A stretch of 64,000 bases of DNA. It comes from Cyprinodon diabolis. Taxonomy: Eukaryota > Chordata > Actinopteri > Cyprinodontiformes > Cyprinodontidae. Position 1 is the stretch's first letter. Every line of letters starts with the position of its first letter. The notes under the pieces were generated by a model. It searched no databases. It worked only from the letters and a program-made list of their open reading frames with translations, and had not been told where the DNA came from. Below, in pieces: positions 11,736-23,651 of this stretch. The DNA lies in contig CM060072.1 of assembly GCA_030533445.1 (NCBI GenBank), positions 17,181,267 to 17,245,266 of the forward strand, given 5' to 3'. The position numbers were made by a program, and so were the translations under genes.

Positions 11736-11926
11736 TTATACACAATAAATAATGATGTACATGTATATATATCGGTCTATTAAAAGAAAAAAAAATAAAA
11801 TAAAATAAAATAAAAAAAAAAAAAATGTCTAATTTTGTTCATTCATACGGTTTAAGCGTCCCACATGCGCAGTAGAGACTTCAATAACGTCACAAGCCGT
11901 CTTGCTCCTTGTTTACTTCCGTAAAA

Positions 11927-12151
11927 ATGGAGGGAAGGTTTAGATCGCATCTAGCTGTCTTTCCCAAACTTAAATACACAATCTTTTTTAAGATGGTTAG
12001 AAAAAATAAAAAAATAAAATGCTCTCCCACCTTATCATCCATCATGGTTGTTGTGTTTCTAGCCGATTCTGTGCTCGCTCAGACGCAGGTTGCAGTGGAA
12101 AAGATCAGGGTCACTCTAGGCTGCTGTCCTTTCTCCAGTAAGAATAGGTGA
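11927..12151 (+). CDS. Small ORF of 74 codons in the left arm, uncertain
   Basis: An ATG in a purine-rich context (AAAAATGGAG) opens a 74-residue frame. It lies just after a GC-richer stretch containing TGCGCA (11867 area) and ACGTCAC (about 11887), elements often seen in vertebrate promoters. The protein has a basic stretch (VRKNKKIK) followed by a hydrophobic segment (MVVVFLADSVLA) and no family I know. A consensus-like splice donor (A/GTAAGA) falls just before the stop, so it could equally be a first exon. An identical copy faces it in the right arm (23198-23422). It may not be a real gene. Confidence 0.25.
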   Translation: MEGRFRSHLAVFPKLKYTIFFKMVRKNKKIKCSPTLSSIMVVVFLADSVLAQTQVAVEKIRVTLGCCPFSSKNR

Positions 12152-12189
12152 CTTACTGACGGCTGTCCAGAGCATTCTATACAAAGTGG

Positions 12190-12540
12190 GAGACTCTTTG
12201 TGAATCACTGTCCTTCCTAAGAGTCACCTGATGTAATGGTTAATTAATCCATCAGGTGTTTGGACCTTGGGAGGGGGTGAAAAATACACCACTTAGAAAA
12301 AAGAGGAGAGACTCTTTGTGAATCACTGTCCTTCCTAAGGGTCACATGATGTCATAGGTCACACCATGAGGAGCTCACACCATGCCACACGGTTTAGGAG
12401 TCATCTGATGTGAACGGTTAATTAATCCATCAGGTGTTTGGACCTTGGGAGGGGGTGAAAAATACACCACTTAGAAAAAAGAGGAGAGACTCTTTGTGAA
12501 TCACTGTCCTTCCTAAGGGTCACATGATGTGATAGGTCAC
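12190..12540 (+). repeat. Tandem minisatellite-like array in the left arm
   Basis: Three copies of a unit beginning GAGACTCTTTGTGAATCACT, at 12190, 12308 and 12486, with the related tract GGTTAATTAATCCATCAGG inside the first two. The unit is about 118-178 bp because the second copy carries an extra 60-bp segment. Mirror copy at 22809-23159. Confidence 0.9.
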
Positions 12541-15500
12541 CAATATGTTTAAAGTTAGTTTTTGTTCACTCATTTCACTGCCTGGGTTTTTTAAATAGAC
12601 AGAATCCTTTTTTTTTCTTTTCACCATTCAGTCATTGATGGAAATACTGTATCTATCGTACAAACCTGATAGATGACAGTCTATGGATTGCAAATGTTTT
12701 GTAGCGTTCTGCTGCCAGAGGAAAGATTTTCTGCTTTTCTCTGCTGTCCACAGAGAGCAACTTTGACAGAGCGGTTTTTCAGCTCTACTAAAATTGTATC
12801 AATAACTGGATAGTGATATTCGTATCTAAAGGCTTATCTATCCATGTGTTTGATTATATTCTTAATTTGAAACCAACTGATTGGGAAAACTGTATCTTGT
12901 TAAAACAAAGTTGTCCTCTTTTTTAATAATTTTTTTTGTATTAATCTCTTAATTTCTTCAAACATTTATTTCTCTACTGAATCACTAATCTTTTTTATCT
13001 ATCCCTAGCTCTTTTAATTCTTTTAATTCTAATAATAGATTTGATATTGTGGCAAACTCATATATTGTTTAACCCTTTCCTGAACAGAAATCAGAGAAAC
13101 GCTTTAGGTAATAGCACCTGAACCCTGTTAACGTAGATTTAACAGATATATCAGCTATATGGTAATTTTAATTATTGATTGACAATGCTAATTAACCTAA
13201 CAGTCATGTTTTTGGACTGTGTGAGGAAGCTGGAGTACCTGGAGAGAACCCACAGATGCTCAAATAGCATAGATTATTTAAAAAAAAGTAATTGCATACA
13301 GTATTCTGCCTATAATTTTTAGTCTGCCAAGACCAAGTAGTTTTTAACACATCTCAACCTCCAAATGTAGCTACTGTCTTCTTAGTAATTATGTGAAAAG
13401 AGCCTAAAAAAATCAGAAAATTTCTATTTTTATTTATTTATTTTTATTAAGAAGCCCCCTCTTCAGATGAAGAATTCTGTAAAACGGGAGGACATTTTAA
13501 GTGCAAATTTGATGGAGCCATCTAGCAATTAGAACTTTTGCTCTATCTAGCGTCATCGTTTTGAAGCAGGGGTTTGAGCTTCATGATACGTTTGTAAGTA
13601 AACCCTTTAAGTTTTTGCAAATACTTGTTGTCCAATTATTTGTTGGCCTCAGCCTTCTGGGACTTGTAGCAGTCATCTTTTTAGCAGACCGTCTGAGGAG
13701 CAGAACTTAAACTATTGAATATTTTCCACCCTGTTATCTGTTTTCTATACCCTACCAGCTTCTCCGTCAGTTTTGTTGTAGAGTGAGTTCCTGTCTTTAT
13801 GTGTCATTACAAGAAATGCAGGCAGCAGAAAGTGCTAGTTGCTACTTCATTGCATTTTTAAAAAAAAATAATCTGCAGTTTACAACCCTCATTTTGCAGT
13901 AAGGTAATCTGTCTAAAACCTTTGCTTTATTTTGGAAAAAATATATTTATATTTCAGTCTTTACTAAAATCCCATTTAAGTAGAAATGTTGTGTTATTCA
14001 CGGTATAAAAGTCAATAATATTGCCTCCTTATCCTCAAATATCCTTGTCCTATGTCTCCACCATACTCCTGTAACCAAACACAAGAACAATCAAATAAAC
14101 GTTCTGGTATTAGTATCACACTTGGAGGAAAGTTTGTGCCTTGAAAGATAGTGAATTAGAAACAAGCAAAAATTTACATTACAGACCGTTTCTCCTAGAA
14201 CTTGTTTAAAAATGCTTATGTAGGCAAAACCACATTATATGCTCATAACTGTAGCCGTATGACATGATGAATCAAGCATTTTGCAAGATCTTTCTATTTA
14301 TGAAATGACGGACTGTATTTAGAATTTTAGATCATCAGTGTCTCTGTTTTCATCATTTGACCATGAAAAAAATTATCTTTTTTTTTTTTTTTATCTTTTC
14401 CGGAGAACCTATTTTTCTACCACTTTTTATAAACATCTACTTTTTTATTTTCCCTAACTTTTCTCAATACAAACAAGCACAAAATAAAATTTTTAGATAA
14501 AGGCATTACTCTGTTGACTCATTCTATGGGAGACCTACTAGTATAACATGGAAATAAGAGTTACACAAGGGAAGGTAATAGGTTTTTTCTTTTTTTTTTT
14601 TACTGATGCAAATCTAAAGGAGAAGCAATCGATTACAGAATTATCCAATGATGTCTAAATCAAACATTTGTTGACTGAGCATGTAACAAAAACAAAGCAT
14701 TACCCACTATTATTTAAGCTGTAAAAACTTACAAAAACATTTTAGGAACAGATTAGGGTGACATTCGCTGTATGGTTAAAATGTAAACTGCTCAGCTTAT
14801 ACTGCTGTTATTTTTTTTCCTCATCAAAATTTGTTGTTTTAGATCTGCTACTTTATGTTTTTGCTTGTCTATCTTTTTTTTTTATGAAGAGATTCCATAT
14901 CATGAATGCAAAAAGATTCAAACCAACCTCTAAGTAGTCTTAAACATCTACGCTTTCACTGATCATACCATCATTTCTTTGTATAACTAACTAGTATAGT
15001 CATGTGAATATAATGTTTTTAATTGAATTAGTTGGGCTATTTATTATTTACAATGAAACCATCATGTCTGTACTCTTTAATGCAAGTCTGTTTTCAACCC
15101 TGTAGGCATTTAACCCTTAAACATGATATAACCACTCTGCCTAACTCTTTAGTCAGAACTATATCGGTCTGCAGAAGATAAAACCATGTCAAAAAACCTA
15201 CAGGATCAGAATTTCAGCTGTGTCGGATCAGTAAACATTCTAGATGATAAATTTTACAGTATTTTACAAAGAATGATATTACGCCCTTTAGGTAAAATTA
15301 CATCTCACAATCAATAGTCAGTAGTATTATGAGAAATCCTTTTTTTCTATTAAGAGTCCTTTTATAAACAAGCATATTTCTGAGAAGAACTTTTACCCTA
15401 CATTGTGTGCTGTTTCTCATAAAACCCAACCCCCCTCCTCTACCGTATCTCCTCACTGGTTGTTCACTTTGGTTCATCTTCAGGCTCCAGACTGATCTGC

Positions 15501-17033
15501 ATACCCCCTGACTAAACATGGAGAAACTATCCAGGCCGTATTCAAGGAATGTACATTGCCTTGAATTAAGGTTTAAACTCTATTTTTCTTTAGATCGGCC
15601 CTTGGCTGAGTTAATTCAACTGTAGGATAAATACCATTACTTTAAGTTTGACTGCATTTTTGTTTTTGCTGTTCTGTTGATGTACTAAACTTTACTTTTT
15701 CTTTTTACTGAAAGGTACTATAGAAATAATTTGGGCTCACCTTAAACCTACCGGTCCTGAATCTGGGCTATTCAGCCACGGGCAGGAAAATCAGCTGTTT
15801 CAAAAAGCCCTTTAGGTTGGACCAGCAACACAGAGCTATAAGATGAACAGTTAGTTTCCTGGTAATGTGGCTGTTTTTTCATGCTTAGAAGAGAACGAGC
15901 CTACGGTCATCTTGAGTTACTCAATCGTAAAACCATATGCAAGAGCTTAGTCAAATACCTCTCCACTGCTTTAGTCTAAAAAACATTAGGCAAAGCATAG
16001 TTATTATAACTAGAACTATAGATGAATCGGGACCAGTTTTAAATTCTAATTTTAGTCAAACTTTGTTGTCTTGTAAGACAAAAGATAGGAATAATTTAGA
16101 ATTTGTTAAAGTGTATAACCAATGAAACACTTTGTTTGTTCTTTTGTTTAAATCTAACCGTTATTCCTTATCTCCCAAAAACATATTCTTACTCTTTCTA
16201 CCGTAAAATTGACTATTGATTTATTCTCGGTCATCGATCAACAACTAATTATTTTTTTTTGGTGGTCTATAAAATGTTTCACTAGTTGGTAGGATATTTG
16301 CTTCGTTAAATTCTAATTAGTAAAAACTAGGAAGGACCAATGCTTTGATACAAACATGGGGGGAAAGTCATGTTATCTCCTGACTTGTCTCTCTCTCAAT
16401 AAGATTCAGCTCTATCCTCCCTGCGGTCATAGGATAAATGTTTGTTTTATTAAGTTGTTGAAATAAAAAAGTTTACGCAAGCTAATAGGAACACGTTTTC
16501 AGTCCATACAATCTGAATGAGAGCGCAACAATTTGTTTTAGAAGCATTTTTTAACATATTAAGAAATGAACAAATTAATAAACAAGATGTTTGTCTTGCA
16601 TTCTAATCTTTTTCTTTCTAAACAGAATCAACTCAGAAATCTCCCCCCTATCACACCACCTTTGTAAGAAGCACTTTTAGCAATGAGAAGTTTGGAATTA
16701 ACCTTTGACTTTCATTTTTGGACACAGAAAGATCTTCACACCAATCTTACAGAAAGTAGGGCTGGATTCTAAATCAATCCTCGGATTTCATACATGTATT
16801 CAAAAAAAAAAAAAAGTATTATGCTTTCCTAACAGTGTAGGGTTTCTTGTAAACTTTACCACAATAATCATTTTTAAAATCATTACCAATCATGAAACAA
16901 TAAAAGTTGCTTTAATTGCTTTATCCAAATTGTGTAAATAATGATCATATGTGTAATGACACTCTTTGTTGTTGTATCTAATTTCCCGGAGGATACTTTG
17001 GGAATGAGAAGTTTGGTATTATGCTCAGATTTC
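12541..17033. other. Interior of the left arm: no recognisable gene
   Basis: AT-rich DNA with only short chance frames. Identical frames appear in the other arm, which shows arm identity rather than coding. A short direct repeat (ATGAGAAGTTTGG) lies at 16684 and 17004, near the inner end. No polymerase, integrase or transposase motif in any frame I read. Confidence 0.55.
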
Positions 17034-18315
17034 AGTGTTGCTCTTCTCACTGATTCTGCAGTTTAAAGATTCAAAAATCTTGCAAAGTTATAATCTTTTA
17101 TATTCTCCGTATTGGTTCAGATTGAAGTACAAACAAAACAACTGAACCATTCATTTACCTACAAAGTTGAATTAAGATCAGTTCCTTATGGAAATGTGAA
17201 TCATTATAAAAAAAAAAAAGAAAGGACCTATTTAGAAAAAGGGGATGAAGATATATATATATGTTTAAGCGTCAGAGTTGCTGTTCGCAGATGCATGCTG
17301 CTGATGCTCCTCTCCCTTTGAAAATGCGAATCAAAGCTTGGTTGTCCATACTTTTTTTTATAACACTCCATCTCAGTTAAGTTACCTGCACTCGAATTAA
17401 CGGACCCGGGGAAAAACCACTGACGGTGTTTTTCAACAGGGAGCAGCAGAAGAATCATTCATCCAATATTTTGAGTGTTTTTCAACATTTCATTTTTCCA
17501 ACCAGTGAATACTGCAGGTTTACTAACTTGAACAAGTAGATAGAATTACAATTTTAAAAATGTGGTGAGATTTAAAATTATGAGGATCAATTGCAGATTT
17601 AAATATATTACATTTAGATATTACATTTTTATTTCATTTCTGTCATAAACTTGATTTTATAATGTTTATCACATTCCAACAAAATATAATAAAAAGTATT
17701 CAAATATATATATTAGTTTTTTTTTAAACGAAGACCTTGAAATGGATGATTCCGCTTCCCCAAACATTTGTTCAGATTTCAAAGAGTGCAAAAACACAGA
17801 CCACTCCCATCAGCATGGATGTATATAACAATCCTGTCCAAGCAAACTATTTCTCCTTACATTCTAGAAAGATTCATAAACTCGGTGTAATCCTGTGTGG
17901 GGAAATAAGGTAAAAGAATTATCATTAGAGAGACATAGAAATAAAATTTCTCAAAAGCCTTTACTATCAGGATTTATTTTATTCCTAATCTTTATAGCAA
18001 ATTTTAAAATGTTTTAATGATGATACCATAATAAAACATTGATCTTCTGTTTTGTGATGAAACTGATTGTGGTTCTCTCACTCTGAAAATCAAGAAGGTA
18101 AAAAACAAGCTTCTACCTGATATGGATCTAGCCAAGTATTGTCTCTGAATAGGGAGAGCTTTTCCAATTAGTTATTCATTTATTACGCAAATCTAACAGA
18201 TTAGACTATGGCTGTGATAGGTTGAATAATAATAGTTGTATACTAACTAACAGTTTTGTATTTTGTCGATTGTAGTAATGGATGGTTTCAATTTAAAAAC
18301 GGTTCTACGCATCTC
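17034..18315. other. Unique spacer of the giant palindrome
   Basis: 1282 bp without an inverted counterpart. It contains a short AT dinucleotide run near 17252-17261 and short open frames without known motifs. No recognised gene. It would form the loop of a hairpin, and could invert by recombination between the arms. Confidence 0.7.
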
Positions 18316-21300
18316 GAAATCTGAGCATAATACCAAACTTCTCATTCCCAAAGTATCCTCCGGGAAATTAGATACAACAACAAAGAGTGTCATTACACAT
18401 ATGATCATTATTTACACAATTTGGATAAAGCAATTAAAGCAACTTTTATTGTTTCATGATTGGTAATGATTTTAAAAATGATTATTGTGGTAAAGTTTAC
18501 AAGAAACCCTACACTGTTAGGAAAGCATAATACTTTTTTTTTTTTTTGAATACATGTATGAAATCCGAGGATTGATTTAGAATCCAGCCCTACTTTCTGT
18601 AAGATTGGTGTGAAGATCTTTCTGTGTCCAAAAATGAAAGTCAAAGGTTAATTCCAAACTTCTCATTGCTAAAAGTGCTTCTTACAAAGGTGGTGTGATA
18701 GGGGGGAGATTTCTGAGTTGATTCTGTTTAGAAAGAAAAAGATTAGAATGCAAGACAAACATCTTGTTTATTAATTTGTTCATTTCTTAATATGTTAAAA
18801 AATGCTTCTAAAACAAATTGTTGCGCTCTCATTCAGATTGTATGGACTGAAAACGTGTTCCTATTAGCTTGCGTAAACTTTTTTATTTCAACAACTTAAT
18901 AAAACAAACATTTATCCTATGACCGCAGGGAGGATAGAGCTGAATCTTATTGAGAGAGAGACAAGTCAGGAGATAACATGACTTTCCCCCCATGTTTGTA
19001 TCAAAGCATTGGTCCTTCCTAGTTTTTACTAATTAGAATTTAACGAAGCAAATATCCTACCAACTAGTGAAACATTTTATAGACCACCAAAAAAAAATAA
19101 TTAGTTGTTGATCGATGACCGAGAATAAATCAATAGTCAATTTTACGGTAGAAAGAGTAAGAATATGTTTTTGGGAGATAAGGAATAACGGTTAGATTTA
19201 AACAAAAGAACAAACAAAGTGTTTCATTGGTTATACACTTTAACAAATTCTAAATTATTCCTATCTTTTGTCTTACAAGACAACAAAGTTTGACTAAAAT
19301 TAGAATTTAAAACTGGTCCCGATTCATCTATAGTTCTAGTTATAATAACTATGCTTTGCCTAATGTTTTTTAGACTAAAGCAGTGGAGAGGTATTTGACT
19401 AAGCTCTTGCATATGGTTTTACGATTGAGTAACTCAAGATGACCGTAGGCTCGTTCTCTTCTAAGCATGAAAAAACAGCCACATTACCAGGAAACTAACT
19501 GTTCATCTTATAGCTCTGTGTTGCTGGTCCAACCTAAAGGGCTTTTTGAAACAGCTGATTTTCCTGCCCGTGGCTGAATAGCCCAGATTCAGGACCGGTA
19601 GGTTTAAGGTGAGCCCAAATTATTTCTATAGTACCTTTCAGTAAAAAGAAAAAGTAAAGTTTAGTACATCAACAGAACAGCAAAAACAAAAATGCAGTCA
19701 AACTTAAAGTAATGGTATTTATCCTACAGTTGAATTAACTCAGCCAAGGGCCGATCTAAAGAAAAATAGAGTTTAAACCTTAATTCAAGGCAATGTACAT
19801 TCCTTGAATACGGCCTGGATAGTTTCTCCATGTTTAGTCAGGGGGTATGCAGATCAGTCTGGAGCCTGAAGATGAACCAAAGTGAACAACCAGTGAGGAG
19901 ATACGGTAGAGGAGGGGGGTTGGGTTTTATGAGAAACAGCACACAATGTAGGGTAAAAGTTCTTCTCAGAAATATGCTTGTTTATAAAAGGACTCTTAAT
20001 AGAAAAAAAGGATTTCTCATAATACTACTGACTATTGATTGTGAGATGTAATTTTACCTAAAGGGCGTAATATCATTCTTTGTAAAATACTGTAAAATTT
20101 ATCATCTAGAATGTTTACTGATCCGACACAGCTGAAATTCTGATCCTGTAGGTTTTTTGACATGGTTTTATCTTCTGCAGACCGATATAGTTCTGACTAA
20201 AGAGTTAGGCAGAGTGGTTATATCATGTTTAAGGGTTAAATGCCTACAGGGTTGAAAACAGACTTGCATTAAAGAGTACAGACATGATGGTTTCATTGTA
20301 AATAATAAATAGCCCAACTAATTCAATTAAAAACATTATATTCACATGACTATACTAGTTAGTTATACAAAGAAATGATGGTATGATCAGTGAAAGCGTA
20401 GATGTTTAAGACTACTTAGAGGTTGGTTTGAATCTTTTTGCATTCATGATATGGAATCTCTTCATAAAAAAAAAAGATAGACAAGCAAAAACATAAAGTA
20501 GCAGATCTAAAACAACAAATTTTGATGAGGAAAAAAAATAACAGCAGTATAAGCTGAGCAGTTTACATTTTAACCATACAGCGAATGTCACCCTAATCTG
20601 TTCCTAAAATGTTTTTGTAAGTTTTTACAGCTTAAATAATAGTGGGTAATGCTTTGTTTTTGTTACATGCTCAGTCAACAAATGTTTGATTTAGACATCA
20701 TTGGATAATTCTGTAATCGATTGCTTCTCCTTTAGATTTGCATCAGTAAAAAAAAAAAAGAAAAAACCTATTACCTTCCCTTGTGTAACTCTTATTTCCA
20801 TTTTATACTAGTAGGTCTCCCATAGAATGAGTCAACAGAGTAATGCCTTTATCTAAAAATTTTATTTTGTGCTTGTTTGTATTGAGAAAAGTTAGGGAAA
20901 ATAAAAAAGTAGATGTTTATAAAAAGTGGTAGAAAAATAGGTTCTCCGGAAAAGATAAAAAAAAAAAAAAAGATAATTTTTTTCATGGTCAAATGATGAA
21001 AACAGAGACACTGATGATCTAAAATTCTAAATACAGTCCGTCATTTCATAAATAGAAAGATCTTGCAAAATGCTTGATTCATCATGTCATACGGCTACAG
21101 TTATGAGCATATAATGTGGTTTTGCCTACATAAGCATTTTTAAACAAGTTCTAGGAGAAACGGTCTGTAATGTAAATTTTTGCTTGTTTCTAATTCACTA
21201 TCTTTCAAGGCACAAACTTTCCTCCAAGTGTGATACTAATACCAGAACGTTTATTTGATTGTTCTTGTGTTTGGTTACAGGAGTATGGTGGAGACATAGG

Positions 21301-22808
21301 ACAAGGATATTTGAGGATAAGGAGGCAATATTATTGACTTTTATACCGTGAATAACACAACATTTCTACTTAAATGGGATTTTAGTAAAGACTGAAATAT
21401 AAATATATTTTTTCCAAAATAAAGCAAAGGTTTTAGACAGATTACCTTACTGCAAAATGAGGGTTGTAAACTGCAGATTATTTTTTTTTAAAAATGCAAT
21501 GAAGTAGCAACTAGCACTTTCTGCTGCCTGCATTTCTTGTAATGACACATAAAGACAGGAACTCACTCTACAACAAAACTGACGGAGAAGCTGGTAGGGT
21601 ATAGAAAACAGATAACAGGGTGGAAAATATTCAATAGTTTAAGTTCTGCTCCTCAGACGGTCTGCTAAAAAGATGACTGCTACAAGTCCCAGAAGGCTGA
21701 GGCCAACAAATAATTGGACAACAAGTATTTGCAAAAACTTAAAGGGTTTACTTACAAACGTATCATGAAGCTCAAACCCCTGCTTCAAAACGATGACGCT
21801 AGATAGAGCAAAAGTTCTAATTGCTAGATGGCTCCATCAAATTTGCACTTAAAATGTCCTCCCGTTTTACAGAATTCTTCATCTGAAGAGGGGGCTTCTT
21901 AATAAAAATAAATAAATAAAAATAGAAATTTTCTGATTTTTTTAGGCTCTTTTCACATAATTACTAAGAAGACAGTAGCTACATTTGGAGGTTGAGATGT
22001 GTTAAAAACTACTTGGTCTTGGCAGACTAAAAATTATAGGCAGAATACTGTATGCAATTACTTTTTTTTAAATAATCTATGCTATTTGAGCATCTGTGGG
22101 TTCTCTCCAGGTACTCCAGCTTCCTCACACAGTCCAAAAACATGACTGTTAGGTTAATTAGCATTGTCAATCAATAATTAAAATTACCATATAGCTGATA
22201 TATCTGTTAAATCTACGTTAACAGGGTTCAGGTGCTATTACCTAAAGCGTTTCTCTGATTTCTGTTCAGGAAAGGGTTAAACAATATATGAGTTTGCCAC
22301 AATATCAAATCTATTATTAGAATTAAAAGAATTAAAAGAGCTAGGGATAGATAAAAAAGATTAGTGATTCAGTAGAGAAATAAATGTTTGAAGAAATTAA
22401 GAGATTAATACAAAAAAAATTATTAAAAAAGAGGACAACTTTGTTTTAACAAGATACAGTTTTCCCAATCAGTTGGTTTCAAATTAAGAATATAATCAAA
22501 CACATGGATAGATAAGCCTTTAGATACGAATATCACTATCCAGTTATTGATACAATTTTAGTAGAGCTGAAAAACCGCTCTGTCAAAGTTGCTCTCTGTG
22601 GACAGCAGAGAAAAGCAGAAAATCTTTCCTCTGGCAGCAGAACGCTACAAAACATTTGCAATCCATAGACTGTCATCTATCAGGTTTGTACGATAGATAC
22701 AGTATTTCCATCAATGACTGAATGGTGAAAAGAAAAAAAAAGGATTCTGTCTATTTAAAAAACCCAGGCAGTGAAATGAGTGAACAAAAACTAACTTTAA
22801 ACATATTG

Positions 22809-23159
22809 GTGACCTATCACATCATGTGACCCTTAGGAAGGACAGTGATTCACAAAGAGTCTCTCCTCTTTTTTCTAAGTGGTGTATTTTTCACCCCCTC
22901 CCAAGGTCCAAACACCTGATGGATTAATTAACCGTTCACATCAGATGACTCCTAAACCGTGTGGCATGGTGTGAGCTCCTCATGGTGTGACCTATGACAT
23001 CATGTGACCCTTAGGAAGGACAGTGATTCACAAAGAGTCTCTCCTCTTTTTTCTAAGTGGTGTATTTTTCACCCCCTCCCAAGGTCCAAACACCTGATGG
23101 ATTAATTAACCATTACATCAGGTGACTCTTAGGAAGGACAGTGATTCACAAAGAGTCTC
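22809..23159 (-). repeat. Tandem array in the right arm
   Basis: Mirror image of the three-copy array at 12190-12540, with the same unit arrangement, including the unequal second copy. Confidence 0.9.
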
Positions 23160-23197
23160 CCACTTTGTATAGAATGCTCTGGACAGCCGTCAGTAAG

Positions 23198-23422
23198 TCA
23201 CCTATTCTTACTGGAGAAAGGACAGCAGCCTAGAGTGACCCTGATCTTTTCCACTGCAACCTGCGTCTGAGCGAGCACAGAATCGGCTAGAAACACAACA
23301 ACCATGATGGATGATAAGGTGGGAGAGCATTTTATTTTTTTATTTTTTCTAACCATCTTAAAAAAGATTGTGTATTTAAGTTTGGGAAAGACAGCTAGAT
23401 GCGATCTAAACCTTCCCTCCAT
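23198..23422 (-). CDS. Small ORF of 74 codons in the right arm, uncertain
   Basis: Exact mirror of the frame at 11927-12151, with the same protein, the same upstream TGCGCA and ACGTCAC motifs and the same donor-like GTAAGA. Both copies point toward the spacer. No family assignment; it may not be expressed. Confidence 0.25.
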   Translation of the reverse strand: MEGRFRSHLAVFPKLKYTIFFKMVRKNKKIKCSPTLSSIMVVVFLADSVLAQTQVAVEKIRVTLGCCPFSSKNR

Positions 23423-23613
23423 TTTTACGGAAGTAAACAAGGAGCAAGACGGCTTGTGACGTTATTGAAGTCTCTACTGCGCATGTGGGACGCTTAAACC
23501 GTATGAATGAACAAAATTAGACATTTTTTTTTTTTTTATTTTATTTTATTTTATTTTTTTTTCTTTTAATAGACCGATATATATACATGTACATCATTAT
23601 TTATTGTGTATAA

Positions 23614-23651
<38 letters not shown>

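Larger units (their letters stand above)
11171..17033 (+). repeat. Left arm of the giant palindrome
   Basis: Pairs with 18316-24173. The inner limit is exact: C at 17033 pairs with G at 18316, and the next bases (A at 17034, C at 18315) do not pair. Differences from the right arm seen by eye are three repeat units more in the (TA)n tract, one base fewer in a poly-A run near 11391, and one substitution (C at 14547 where the other arm predicts A). I did not align every base. Confidence 0.9.

Noticed and set aside
12190..12540. CRISPR-like repeat array
   Set aside because: Only three long, unequal, adjacent units in a vertebrate repeat; no short repeats with uniform spacers.
15298..15519. 73-residue frame repeated at 19830-20051
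   Set aside because: Perfect recurrence is explained by the palindrome arms; no conserved motif or start context.
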